A stretch of DNA of 64,000 nt, taken from assembly GCA_037501455.1 (NCBI GenBank), contig CM074860.1:21721001-21785000 (forward strand), in the 5' to 3' direction. Positions 33,264 through 44,434 of the stretch are shown here, one piece after another. The stretch is from Lantana camara (lineage: Eukaryota > Streptophyta > Magnoliopsida > Lamiales > Verbenaceae). A program made the translations under genes and the position numbers. Under the pieces are notes generated by a model, which searched no databases, had not been told where the DNA came from, and saw only the letters and a program-made list of their open reading frames with translations. Every line of letters starts with the position of its first letter. Within the stretch, counting starts at the first letter, position 1.

Positions 33264-33372
33264 TTTCCCGGGCGGGGAGAATTTGTTCACGTTTTGTCTC
33301 GGCGGGGACATTCAATGCAGAAACTTTCTGCATGTCCATCCCCCGGGGGGAGGGGGGAAGGGGGAGTTGTGA
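33264..33372. repeat. G/C palindrome patch in LTR B
   Basis: TCCCGGGCGGGGA, TCTCGGCGGGGAC and CCCCCGGGGGG motifs surround the hairpin ATGCAGAAA-C-TTTCTGCAT (33315-33333), the same hairpin as in LTRs A and C. Confidence 0.85.
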
Positions 33373-34850
33373 AGAGGTTCTCCCAGGGAGGGGAGGGTAG
33401 GTTTGTCCCGAGTGTTTGCTTTCGTTCTTCTTTCGTAAGGTGTTATTTGATGCTTTCTGCTAAGGTATAGTTTATGAATGCTTATTTAAGGCTTTCTTTG
33501 GGATTTATATGCATGAATTATGACTCGTATATGTTGTTAAATTGTTGAATTACGTTTTATGTATATGATATTGGATTTATGGCTTTATTTGATATGTTAT
33601 TTGCAAGTTATGACCATGAATGGCCTAAATGTTTCATTTTAGCATCTCATGTGCATTTCTTGCATTCATGAGCATTGTCGGGTATCTATATGATATATAA
33701 TTGAGTCTATGTCTCGGATGTTGTGTTGTGTTTTAGAGCCTCTTCGGAAGCTAACGAACCCGAGGTTTAGGTGTTTGTCGTTTGTTTTGGCCCGTTCTTC
33801 ACACTCTCTTTTGCCTTAAGGTGAGGTTTACGAATTTTTCTTTTAGCTATGAATCCTATGTCCTTTATGTGTTCATTTCTCACCCCGCATCGACTATATA
33901 CTTATTATATAGTAAATATGAATGTTTAAGCTATGATTATGATTTTATGAATATGCTTCGGATTTATGAAAATGGTATAAGTATGAGCATGATTCCTTTT
34001 GAAGTATTCACATGCGACTCTTGGAGGTAGGGAAGGCGTGGTACTTTGAGCCCTCGGTGGATAACCGGGGAAGGCATATTGTGGGTTAGCTACCCTGTAT
34101 ATGTTGGTATTGCAGGTAGAGAGGATTTGATTCCCGAAACGCCGTTGATGTGGGGATGGATTGGTATTTATGATTTATGTATTTTTATGTTATGTTATGG
34201 GAAGTTGGTGGAGGTCCGTACTCGCCAGACGTTTGTTTATGTTTGTATAGGTGGATTATGAATTGAGATAGGATTTCTTTACGTATTATATGTTAAGTTT
34301 TCAAAATGATTTGGTATGAAAATTTTAGCCTCGATTCATGACCATCCCTTCTTATATATGCTCTGTTATATACTTATATGTGTGTGGGAGTGCGTTAGCC
34401 CCCTCACTCAGTCGAGTTGTAGACTGACCCTCTCGTTTACCCTTTCAGGTTTCTCGAGCTAGGCGGGGAAGTACGTCGTGCCGAGTCGTACTTGTTGGCT
34501 TAGGTCGAGACTGCATATATCTATGTTGCATTTTGAATACTCTTATTATGTTATAATTATGAATTGTAATATGGAATACTTTTGAATACTTGATGTTAAT
34601 ACTTGTTATATTGACCGTGTAGCCATTGTTTATACTTAATATGCTTTGATGAGCTCTTTATGGATTCTGTTTGTAGCTTCCGCATATTTGATTTAACTTT
34701 TGGCGCGCTCTGTCCATATGTTAGCCCCGCTTAGCCTAGTGTGTGCGTGTAGGTCGCCGTTCGCTTAGACTTGGGCTCATGTATGGAGGTCCATTTCATA
34801 TGTGGGTTCGGGTCTTGGGGGGGGAGGGACGATGTGGTGACCCGCCGCTG

Positions 34851-34955
34851 CGGCGCTGAATATGCTCTAGTTGTCACTGTTAGCTTTCCCTATGCATAAT
34901 CAGCGACCGAATACTGGGATTTTCTTGGTTCATACTCCGTTCGTACCGCTTTGGC
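34851..34955 (-). pseudogene. Possible copia linker fragment left of solo LTR A'
   Basis: If solo LTR A' is removed, the minus-strand frame runs from HHRVIGDAS directly into KAVRTEYEPRKSQYSVADYA. The open frame across the junction suggests this short piece belongs to the integrase-RT linker of the copia element, but that linker is poorly conserved. Confidence 0.4.
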
Positions 34956-37394
34956 TGTAACAACCGAAGCGCAAAGGTGCCACATCCCTCGCACTATAGC
35001 TCAATCCACATATGAAACGGACAATCATACATAAACTGAGCCATAGCGAACGGGTGACAAGAAAAATAAAGACTAACTAGCTAGGCGGGACTAACCCCAA
35101 ACCAATTACCACAATGCAAAAAGGAATAAACATAAGCATGCCATTCACGAGCATTTATCAAGTAATCTAAAACCTAACATTACATATCAATACATTATCA
35201 TCTCTCAAATACATAACATTTCATATAATCCAAAAATAACAATACATATGCAACAAAGTAGGATGGACACGTGCTAGACCCGAAAAGAATGACTTGACTC
35301 GACACCAATCCCGCCTAGCACACAACCTGCAAAACTGAAAGGTGAGGTGTCAGTCTACCACAGACTGAGCGAGGGGCATAATAGATATAAGCGCAGATTA
35401 CATGCAAGTCGTAACCTCGGGTAAGGTTTATAGCTGGAAACAAATTTTGGAACAATATAAGTTCAATAACAACGTAAACTCACCCGAGATTACAACTATC
35501 AGATTAGACACTTCAATCAATTTCAATCAATCAATCAGTGGCCCGGCGAGTGAGGGAAATTCTCCAACCTTACTCTGACAGTGTGAGGGCAATTCTCCAA
35601 CCTTACTCCGACAGTGTACAATCACGATACTTTTAATTAATTAATTAAGTGATCACACAATCAATTATGGTGCACACGTAGCAGTTTCAATGACTCCTTC
35701 TTCCTCCAATAATGGTGGGTTTGCAAGGCCCGATCTATCCACGGTAAACACGGTGTACGTCAGGAGCATGACTCCCACGCACGGGACTCCTTCCTCCACC
35801 AAACCTCCTGGTGGATTCAAGGTTCATCCCCATGGTTGAGAGGAGTGTAAGAGTTACCCGTCAGCCCATGCTTTCCCGGTTGGCTCAAACACTAACTCTC
35901 GGGCCCACAGTGCACGATACAATATACTCGCCCAAAACACGATCAATCAATACAATACAAATCAGTAAATCAGTTGAAAATCAATAGAGTTTAGAAAACT
36001 ATAGATATATAGATACCTTTTGGCTTAAAACATCACATAGGGTTGTAATGGTTCTATATATATCTAGAAATTAAACCTTACCTGTACCGACAAAATAAAG
36101 AGAAAGACACGGCCTAAGAAGCCCACTCCACGTCACTGGCGTGCCGGTCTGTTCAACAAAGACAAGTGTACATAAGACACGACTCAATGAACCAATTAGG
36201 ACGAACGGCGTAACATGACGTGCGATAACGAGAATGGACAATTATCAAATGTCATGATTATATTTGAGCATAAAATGAGCATATAATAACACGTATCAAT
36301 CATTCATAGCCTTAGAAACCGATTTGGAAAGTCACATTTTATGCAGAAAATACAAAAACCCCACTGGAGCATGGGAACGGCCGTTCCGATTTTGAACTGG
36401 AGCTGGGAAGGGCCGTTCCCGGCTCTCGAACCAAACCCCGCGCGTCTGTAAAGATTTTGGCAAATAAGGGGCTGGGAACGGTCGTTCCGGCCATAGGCCA
36501 AACTGGGAAGGGCCGTTCCCAGTCTCGCGGGACAGCTGACAAGGGGGTGGGAACGGCCGTTCCCAGAATGAACTGGGACGGGAAGGGCCGTTCCCAATAT
36601 GCAGAAGCAGCAGAAACAGAGCAGATGCAGGGGAAAAATACGAACCAAAACCATAAATCAACAATGATCAAATACCAAACTCCAAATGCATATAAATCAT
36701 GAAATAAACATGCTAACATACTTATAGTTCAATAATAACTCATAAAAACACATATTTCCACACTAGATCATCAAGAATTCATCATTTTAAACCCATATAC
36801 TCACTCATGCTCCAAGTCCATAAATCTCATAATAAAAGCATAAAAATCAAGCTATAATCAAGTATTCATGCTTCCAACAACTAGAACATATTTAGGCAAG
36901 CTCAAACCATAAACCTAATTCTTATATATATTCATGAATTTCCCAACTAAGCTCATATACCTTGAATGAATGAGAAGAAGGAAAAGAGATGATGTTGTGA
37001 TGATGATTATGCTTCAAAGTATGCAATTTCCTCTCAAATCCAAGCTTGAAATGATGAACTCCTCTTCTTCTTCTTGGGGTTTATGAAACGGGATGAGGGG
37101 GAGAGAGAAGGGATCAAGTGTGTATATGTTTGGATGCAATCAAGTGATATAAGCTAGATATTATAAGACTAGGCACAAATTGCAATTTAATCCCTCCGAT
37201 TCATAAGTCATGCGATTAAGTCCCTAAGCTTACGAAGTGATCAATTAGGTCCAAGATTATTTCATGCAATTAGGTCCTCAATTTAAGAAAAATGATCACT
37301 TAAGGACAATTAGGCAATCAAACAATTAAGTCATAATTGGCAATTATTTCACATTAAATCACATATTGCATAATTGAAAGATTGGGGCGTTACA
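34956..37394 (-). mobile_element. Solo LTR (A') inside the copia element
   Basis: The 2439-bp segment reads on the minus strand from TGTAACGCCCCAATC to TTCGGTTGTTACA. It is flanked by TTGGC (34951-34955) and TTGGA (37395-37399), a TSD with one change. No PBS or PPT adjoins it. It shares the CTAGGCGG/CTTTCAG block (35315-35375) and a palindrome cluster with LTR A, but most of the remaining sequence has diverged, so it is a sister family. Confidence 0.87.
36370..36597. repeat. GGGAACGGCCGTTCCC palindrome cluster in LTR A'
   Basis: Perfect or near-perfect GGGAACGGCCGTTCC sites alternate with GGGAAGGGCCGTTCCC sites, eight in about 230 bp. Spacers differ from those in LTR A, so the palindromes are better conserved than the DNA between them. 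Confidence 0.92.
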
Positions 37395-38920
37395 TTGGAG
37401 GCATCCCCGATTACTCTGTGGTGGTAGGACATACTGGTCACTTCCCGTGGGCTCCCCTGTACCTGTGTTTCCTGATCCTGTAATTCTCCCTGAACCTGTA
37501 CGTCCTGATCCTGTAATTCCTCCATGTGTAGATTATCAAAAGTACCAATAGTATTATCATCAATTGAGGAAGTTTCAAGGGTTACCTTAGGAATATTCAG
37601 TGGTTCGGATCCTGGGATTGGTGCTGAAGTGAGGGACTGAACTATGGGAGACGTCTGCTCAGTGGTACCGCCTACTAGATCTTTTGTGTCCGGATCTGGC
37701 ATAGTGGAGTATAACACCCAACTTAGAGGATCTATAGATTGCTCCCCCTGACCGCTAGGTTGGGTGTGGTAGAAGAACTCAGTTTCTAGGAAGTTACAGT
37801 TCATGGTGGTGTATAGGCGTTGTGTGGATGGGTGATAATAGTGATACCCTTTTTGATTGATCCCATACCCAACAAAGACACATTTAACTGAACACGGGTC
37901 AAATTTGGTACATTCCTATTTAGGAGATGAAGACACGAGGTCAAATTTGGTACATTCCTATTTAACCGAACACCGAACACACAAAGACACGAGGTTGTAG
38001 AGGCAGAGGTATGGGAATACTAGTATATCTGGAAAATTCTGCGAGAGGTGTTTTAAGATCAAGAATCTTAGTGGGAAGCCTATTGAGGAGGCAAACAGCT
38101 GTGGCAATAGCTTCAGGCTAAAAAGAATTAGGAACACCTGCATCAAACATAAGAGCCCTAGAAATTTTAAGAATTATCCGATTTTTACGTTCTGCAGCCC
38201 CATTTTGTTCAGGTGTGTGAGCAAGGGTTGTTTGGTGAACAAGACCCTTTTCTGAAGAGAACTGTTTAAAGGTGGAATTAACATACTCCCCACCATTATC
38301 TGACTGAAGAGTCTGTATTTGAGCATTAACCTGAGTTTGGACCATGTTATAAAACCCAACAAACTTCGAAAAAACCTCTAATTTCTATTTCAAAAAATAT
38401 ACCCAAGTCATGCGTGAGCAATCATCAACGAGCAGGACGAAAAACCAAAAACAAGAGTGAGAACCCGTATACGGGGATGGGCCCCAAACATCTAAATGTA
38501 CAAGGGAAATGCTTTATTCATACGAGTTTTAGAATTCCTATATGACTGTTTATAACTCTTAGCAAGGATACAGGTCTCACAGGATAACTAACTCTTAGAT
38601 GGAAAATTACTTGGGAAAAGTAAATGTACGTAGCTAACCGACGATTCCATAACCACGGCTGCCTCTCGACGGTCCCATGAGCCTGCACTGCAGCTCCGTT
38701 TTGAGCTACATCATCCATATAGTACAACTCGCCACGTTCAGTGCCACGCCCAATCACTTTTCTCGACTGAATATCCTGTAACAGAGAGAAACCAGAATAG
38801 ATCACTACAACGTAATTTAATTCTAGGGGTAACATGACTAACAGAAAGCAATTTACAAGATAATCTAGAAACATAAAGGCAATTCCACAAGGACAAGGAA
38901 GGTGATATGTCAATAGTTCT
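37395..38920 (-). pseudogene. Ty1/copia integrase and downstream linker
   Basis: From 38800 the minus strand gives GAG-pre-integrase remains (RGTERGELYYMDD, RQPWLWNRRL), then the catalytic core LQSDNGGEYVNSTFKQFSSEKGL, HQTTLAHTPEQNGAAERKNR and LMFDAGVPNSF. The second catalytic Asp (SDNGGEY) and the Glu (NGAAERKNR) are visible. Downstream are LNRLPTKIL-like remains, KCVFVGYGINQKGY and a 150-codon Asp/Gln-rich linker starting at MNCNFLETEFFY (37804). A ~45-bp tandem duplication at about 37880-37965 breaks the frame, and there are other frame changes. Integrase inserts the cDNA. Confidence 0.92.
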
Positions 38921-39118
38921 TGTGCCCTAAATTGGTGATAAATCACCGTTAGCAATTTGAATAGCTGGTTTTATGGGATTTGATAGGTTAGTCAAATCAT
39001 TTTGATCATATATCATAGTGTCTGTGGCCCCACAATCAAGAATCCATTCAATTTGCTTTTCTCCGTGGGTTATATATGTTCTCCCACATTTCGGAGGTTC
39101 ATTCTGAGATTCCTTCAA
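38921..39118 (-). pseudogene. Ty1/copia aspartic protease
   Basis: The minus strand reads GRTYITHGEKQIEWILDCGATDTMIYDQ, where the family has WILDSGAT[D/S]HM. The catalytic Asp is kept, but the Ser of DSG is Cys and the conserved His is Thr. It lies between gag and integrase, as expected. Confidence 0.85.
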
Positions 39119-39266
39119 AAGTGGGGATCAATCTGCAAAGTTTTAGAACTAGGGGACCCAATATGCACTTTCGTCAAACTTGAAGGACCATCCTGTGAGA
39201 GGTTAAAAGTTCGGGGGCCATTCTGCAAAGAGAGAATATTTGGGGGATTTAAATGTAAAGTATGCT

Positions 39267-39973
39267 TTAATAAGGGTTGAGGTTGTAAATCCCCAACCCT
39301 AATCCCTTCATTAGCTGCCCTCCACCATTCCAGATTCTGAAGAAAGGCTTGCAGCTATCGTCGCTGCTGGGTATGGCTAGCGCTGCTCCGTCATCGGCGA
39401 ACGCGGGTCTCTTCTTGTCAAAGCGGTGGCCGGCGGCACCAGTATTGCCACCGGCGCACCCTGCTGCTCGTGATTCGTCTGTCTCTGTGTCCATTGGAAC
39501 CCTGGCGGTACTGCTCGTCTCTCCGTCAGTGGTGGAGCCTTTTGTCCTGGTTTAAGTACTGCCATCGCTGGTGTGAAAAACGTGAACCCGGCCTCCTCTT
39601 TTCCCCTGTTCTCCTCTTCGCCTCTAACGGTGGTGATAGCGGCGCTTCCGATGCTACCCCCGCCGTCATGGTGCTGCTTTCCCAGGCTCTCTGTCCGGCG
39701 TTGGCTCCGCCATCCTTCCGGAAATTCAATTATTTTGAAACAGTGTTCTCTTGTGTGACTCCATCTGCCGCACTGAGAGCATTTAACCTGTGTCCGTCCT
39801 CCGTCGAGTGATGATGACTCTGGCTCCGGTGGTGGCTGGTTTGAGTGCGGTTTGGGTGAATTTTTACATCCAAGGTTGCCGGCGTGATTCTGTGTTCGTA
39901 GGAGCGGGCCAATCTGACTTTCCAAGGTCCTACTGTTGGTAAAGATGTCGGAATTTTCACTGTTTTTGGTCAT
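39267..39973 (-). pseudogene. Ty1/copia gag with deleted core
   Basis: The frame starts MTKNSENSDIFTN at 39973, 67 bp after the PBS, and soon reaches a zinc knuckle CSQCGRWSHTREHC (CX2CX4HX4C intact) followed by FPEGW. The ~200-residue gag core expected between them is absent, so the gag is internally deleted. A frame change lies near 39494, and a short C-terminal piece follows (FADDGAALAIPSSDD). The GC content is higher than in the surroundings. Confidence 0.85.
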
Positions 39974-40029
39974 GGTGGCAAATGATGAGCCCGGAAAAAA
40001 TCGTCGGGAAGCTATGGACGATAAACCTA

Positions 40030-40040
40030 CTCTGATGCCA
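40030..40040 (-). promoter_or_regulatory. PBS of the copia element
   Basis: Minus-strand TGGCATCAGAG directly follows the LTR end. It differs by one base from TGGTATCAGAG, the initiator-Met type. Confidence 0.85.
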
Positions 40041-40221
40041 AGTTAGAATTTAGATTTTGGGGTATTTTCTGTATTCCATTAATTTCTATATGATAAAGAT
40101 TACAACAGAGCTTTACACTATATAGATGTACATAGTTACCAAAAAGGAAAAAATATGTACAATCAAATCCCTCTAAATCAGGGATTAAAATCCCCCGTAA
40201 GATTAACCGTGATCTCTAACC
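40041..40221 (-). mobile_element. 5' LTR of the copia element
   Basis: This is a 181-bp LTR, the same length as the other, ending in TTCTAACT before the PBS. GTTAA follows on the outer side. Confidence 0.93.
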
Positions 40222-40344
40222 GTTAATAAGTACAATGCAACCCAAAAGGGCTAGGAACAACTACACATGATCACACAATGAAAGTAAACAAAAATTTGTT
40301 CCCACTATAATTCGTTGAAAGCCAAAAAGTAGTACGTATTTCCA

Positions 40345-40828
40345 CTTACCACGTAGCGCCTTCAAGTATAAGATACACAAGATCACATCTCTCCTTGTCA
40401 TTCAATTCAAGAAATGTATCCAACTGATCTTCTTGCTTCCCAAGCTCACTGGTGGCTCTTACACTCTCCCCCCGCCGACGTCAATGGAAGGGCCTTAACA
40501 GCCTCGTACAACTTTTTTCTATTAGCAGAAGCTTGGATGTCCATATGTGTGTTAATTTCAGTACATAGTGCATCATCCACATCTCTTAAAGCATCTGTGG
40601 CATCCCCTTAAATTTTGTTAATTTTATCCACAAGCTCATCATCCCCATCTGTGGCTTCCAGGTTTGACTATAAGTGAGCATGGCCAATTGTGCTTGAGTA
40701 TTATTATCAGCAATCTGACTATTATTAGTCTCCTTAATGTCCTCTATACCATTCCCAGCACCATCGTTACCCGCTTTCCCAGTAAAGTCGAACGCACCAA
40801 CCCCAGTTGCATCATCTTTCCCATACAT
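40345..40828 (-). pseudogene. Unrecognised gene fragment with a splice-donor-like end
   Basis: One frame starts MYGKDDATGVGAFDFTGKAG (40828) and runs to a stop at 40586. Another overlaps it and continues as GDATDALRDVDDALCTEINTHMDIQASANR, and a third as RATSELGKQEDQLDTFLELNDKERCDLVYLILEGA, ending at GTGGTAAGTGG, a strong 5' splice site. The composition is that of a real, acidic, mostly helical protein with two frame changes. I do not recognise the family. It adjoins the copia 5' LTR and may be the host gene fragment into which copia jumped. Confidence 0.4.
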
Positions 40829-41370
40829 CTCAACCCAGGATTTATAGTATGGAAAAGGTTTCTACCGAAAGTACGCCGAGTTAGGACAAAATAAGATGTT
40901 AATTTAACGAAATCAGACTGATCCTTTTTTATCTAAGCATTTTGAAATCGGAAGTTTAACTACACCTGTGCACCTGAATCAAGTTATCCTAGTGTTTGTT
41001 TTTGGCTTGCACCCTCGTTTGAGTAGAATTTCATCTCATCCTAGTCTTCCCCAACAATTGCACTTTCCTATATATCTTCTTCTATGTAATGTACAAAGAG
41101 AGGACATGTGAGTCACCGCGTATGTCCGTCCGTGATAGGGCTAGCTTCATTCATGCTTCTAGCTGTAGTTTGAAGTCAGTTCTGAACCCATTTGGGGTTT
41201 TCCATTCACTTAGTATGATATACTTGAAAGCGTTAAGTAGAATGCATTCATCCAACGAGGTCCAGGAATACATTGATGAACGCTTATTGGTGACACTAGC
41301 TTCACCTTCGAAAGGAAAATTAGACGTTGTGCCTGATTTGGATTCATCTATTCAACAACATTAAAGGTGC
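40829..41370. other. Unassigned DNA with a 91-codon plus-strand frame
   Basis: The frame at 41089-41364 (NPFGVFHSLSMIYLKALSRMHSSN, EYIDERLLVTLASPS) has protein-like composition but no known domain. It could be another part of a decayed gene. Nothing else is visible. Confidence 0.25.
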
Positions 41371-41586
41371 TCAAAATATAAGGGCTTATTAACACACTAA
41401 ATCATCAAATCTCATGCAACTTTCCTCAATTCAAAAAGCCTAACTCATTCTAGCAAAAGCTCAACAATCAAACTTCCAAGAAAAAGTTCAAAATGAGGGA
41501 AAATTTTCAAAAAATTTCAAAATTCCTTGAATTTTAGCAATTTGCAAGTGAAACTACATCTAATCATGCAGCAAGCATGCACATGC

Positions 41587-41608
41587 CTCCCCCACACTTA
41601 AACTTTGC
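41587..41608 (-). promoter_or_regulatory. Polypurine-like tract of the Athila-type element
   Basis: The minus strand reads TTTAAGTGTGGGGGAGGC, resembling the purine-rich stretch downstream of the last Athila ORF. No LTR is found after it. Confidence 0.45.
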
Positions 41609-41930
41609 AATGTCCTCATGCAATTTGAAAGAATTAAAGGATTAGAAAACTTCCTGATTACTGACGAACCGGCAATGTGCTTGCAATACTTCCGAAACCT
41701 GAACAAGTGACTAGAAAACACGGATCAAGTGCACAGGCAATTGATAATCAACAGGCATCCAACAAGTATAATAATAGGCACATATTCACGAAAATAAAGG
41801 CACCATTGCATAAACCAAATCAGAAAACCCAACATAGCAAAAATTCAAGTGTAACCAAATATCCAAACATAGTAAAGCATAAACGAAACAAATGTCTAGA
41901 CTCTAGGGGAAAAATATCAAGATAACAAAA

Positions 41931-43210
41931 TCAGGGCGATGGGGGTCCTCCAAAATACTGATCCAAGTGAGCACTGAACCCGTCAAATTTGGCCTCCAAC
42001 TCGGCCTCCCATGCGTGAAATCGCTCATCTACATAATGTGCCAAATCTTCAACTCTAGCGATAACGGTGGTCAAATCAGCCCTCAATCCTGCTTGTTCTG
42101 CACGTACGCCTCTCAAAGTCATGGGAGTGTCGTTACTAGCCTCGGTAACAATAGGTGCGGCATTGTAAAGAACCGCAAACTCATCATCAGGCCGATCAGG
42201 AATCCGAGCCAAGAGCTCCTTCTGCCTCGTAGAAAGCTCATCGAACCAGGCTATCCCCCAGCTGTACATCTGCTAGAAACGATCTCTCTCACGGATAGGC
42301 CACCATGGCAAAATCCTATTCTTCAACTCTCCACTCTCCCAAGGTATAGCTAAGCCTACGGTCTCCAAGTACTCCGGACCAATATGTCCAAAACTAATAG
42401 GCAAAGCCCCTCTCGGTCTCCAGTTCATCTCTTTAGCAAACATCGTCACAAAGCCTCTATGAGCAATCGTACCCGTCACACTCCCAGCACTCTCCTGTAG
42501 CTTCCAAAGGAACTCGATCGTACCATTGAACTTAATACCTTCCTTCATCAAATACATGATGCCCAACTCAGTTTCTGTAATATGGCTATCTCTCCCGTAT
42601 CTGACACAGAATCCCAGGACTAAAATCCTATGGACTAGTACCCATGTCAACGAATCAAGATACTGTCATGCGTGCACCGGGAGGAATAACTAAGGACACC
42701 CTCTCTCAAGGGAAAGGATCTCCACACCTCCTCTCGCTGAGTCTCGCTCCATCTGGGTAAAGAAGTGGTGGCATTAGCCGGAAACCGAAGAATATCTCTT
42801 ATCCTGCTCACACTCCAAGTCTGAGTTTCCATATCATCAAGAGTGAATGTTAAAGTGTTCTCCACCGGATCAAAATTCATTGTATGGAAGAAAGCAGTAG
42901 TCATATCTCCATAGGTCATATCCTTCCTCTCAAGGAAAGGTAGCCAACCTATGTTATCGAATAGCCTCTTCACTTCATCCCAAACCTCCAATCTATCCAT
43001 CCGTTCGAAGAACTTAGTACCCACAATATTCCTTGTTGGATTCCTTTGGAAAGGGTTCCCAAAGACATTAACTGTTACGTTATCCGACCCAAGAGGCTGG
43101 TGGTCTAGTCTGGATGAGGTAGTGAAAGGTTCCGGGACTCTAGAGCGCTTAGTGCGACCCATTGTACCTAAATCAAACAATGATAGCAAAGCAAAGCACA
43201 AAGAAATCAA
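41931..43210 (-). pseudogene. Plant transposon protein (Athila ORF1 / Transposase_32-like), two lesions
   Basis: Three consecutive minus-strand pieces (43210-42647, 42650-42273, 42269-41931) form one ~425-residue protein with a frameshift near 42648 and a stop at 42270. It starts MGRTKRSRVPEPFTTSSRLD. Recognisable parts are FFERMDRLEVWDEVKRLFDN, IGWLPFL, YGDMTTAFFHTM and WSVSRIRDIL; then LVHRILVLGFCVRYGRDSHITETELGIMYLM; and a C-terminal helical segment (VRAEQAGLRADLTTVIARVEDLAHYVDERF). The layout matches the uncharacterised ORF of Athila-like elements known as a putative plant transposon protein. Its biochemical role is unknown. Confidence 0.7.
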
Positions 43211-44434
43211 TCACAATTCACAAGGACAATTCATCAAACACCCTGTGTGCTTAAGCCTAGTGAGTGAGTCCTAACTCAAGTTCTTCACTCTATCCAATCT
43301 CAAATTCACACTAGCTTAATTACTATAATTTAAGCTCACAATTCTCTACCTTCAACTCCTAAATTCAAAAACAAAGCTACCTAGAACTTTAGGATTCTTC
43401 AAAAATTTAACCCAATTCAAGTTAACTTCGATTTAAAGCATCAATCCTAATTCTAGCATAGTTAATCTCTCAAAATTCATCAATTTAATCTCATAGTGAT
43501 ATCTAGTATGCAAATCAATCCTAATTCTCATCCATTAGATTGGAAAATTTTGGCTCCAATAAATACTCTAAGACAAAGGAATGGTGACTTACTTTGATTC
43601 TCAAGAGAGTAAGAATGTAACTTGGAGGGGAAGCTTCTTGCTTGTTAATTGAAGATGATTGACCCAAGGGAATAGTTGAATCTCTAGTAAGGTGGGATAA
43701 GTGGGTGCAAGTGTATTTATAGGTTTGGGGGAAAGAAAACCGAAATTGGGTAGGACAAGACTTAGATTAACCCTAAAAACGTGTGCCTAAAATCTAATTT
43801 ACGCCATTCGGACCTGTAACGGGGCATTACCGGTCTTCCTAAGAAAAGGGGTAACGGGCGTTAACCCCTGTCGGCCAAGACGCCTGTGTCCATTAACGGG
43901 CGTTACCAAAAATAACTGATGAGGTGTAACTCTCGTTACCTTTAGTACCCGGTGCGTCTGATCTCATTAACGGGCGTTACCAAAAAAATAACAGCAATGG
44001 TGTAATGCCCGTTACATATAATTCCGCCCAAAACTTATTTAAAACACAAACACACAACTAATAGTGCTCAATCACGTCAATTTATTGAAATTAACTCATA
44101 GTATTCAATCAAATCACAGTGCACCTATAACAATTCATATCAACAATTCATTCTCCTCAAGAAAGACAATCAAACCATGCACAAGTATATGAACAAATTA
44201 AATGGACCTCACTATTGACAATGACGCTCAAATCACGGCCCTCGCACCATCAAGATCTTGGCTACCTAGTAAACCATCACGTGACCTGCAACGAGAGAGA
44301 CAGCTCAATTATTACGGGAAAACGAGGACGACTGAAACGAAAACAACGGAAACAAAAATAAAAAAAAAGAAAAAAAAAAGAAAAGTTAGTTCTAAGTTAT
44401 AGTCGTTAGCTTGACTGCAGGAACCAATTTGGGA
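43211..44434. other. Non-coding middle of the Athila-type element
   Basis: No RT, RNase H or integrase is present where pol should be. The stretch has AT-rich DNA, a leader-like region with TATTTATAGG near 43716, and the palindromic TAACGGGCGTTA cluster. Confidence 0.7.
43808..44016. repeat. TAACGGGCGTTA inverted-repeat cluster
   Basis: TAACGGGCGTTA or close variants (GTAACGGGGCATTAC, GGTAACGGGCGTTAAC, ATTAACGGGCGTTACC twice, GTGTAATGCCCGTTAC) occur about seven times in 210 bp. Arms TAACG/CGTTA pair in most copies. The design matches the clusters in the long LTRs, with a different sequence. Confidence 0.88.

Larger units (their letters stand above)
29761..34850 (+). mobile_element. Disrupted long LTR of family B, with CACTA insertion
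   Basis: Outside the CACTA element this stretch resembles an LTR of the A/C/D group. It has a G/C palindrome patch at 33264-33372, a pre-end block at 34400-34475 (CCCCCTCACTC, AGACTGACCCTC, CCCTTTCAGGT, GCTAGGCGGGG) and an end block with TTCATATGTGGG. Neither terminus is clean. The direct repeat ACAAAAACAACAAAAATTGAAA occurs at 32769 and 33218; the DNA between looks like the reverse complement of an LTR leader (minus strand CAG/GTATAA near 33130), so the LTR has been rearranged. Confidence 0.6.
17420..40221 (-). mobile_element. Ty1/copia element, full span including nested insertions
   Basis: The two 181-bp LTRs (17420-17600 and 40041-40221) are bounded by GTTAA on both sides (17415-17419 and 40222-40226). 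Reading right to left the order is 5' LTR, PBS, gag, protease, integrase, RT, RNase H, PPT, 3' LTR, the Ty1/copia order. Without insertions about 4.4 kb remain. Inserted are the solo LTR at 18023-20152, a LARD and an LTR mosaic with a CACTA element between 21516 and about 34850, and a solo LTR at 34956-37394. All coding parts carry stops or frameshifts. Confidence 0.92.

Noticed and set aside
34400..34850. The missing end of the 3' LTR of element A
   Set aside because: It shares the conserved block but its sequence differs clearly from 23747-24164, so it is family B, not the remainder of A.
36370..36597. CRISPR-like array of short repeats
   Set aside because: The repeats are palindromes of variable spacing in an LTR of a plant genome; there are no uniform spacers and no cas genes.
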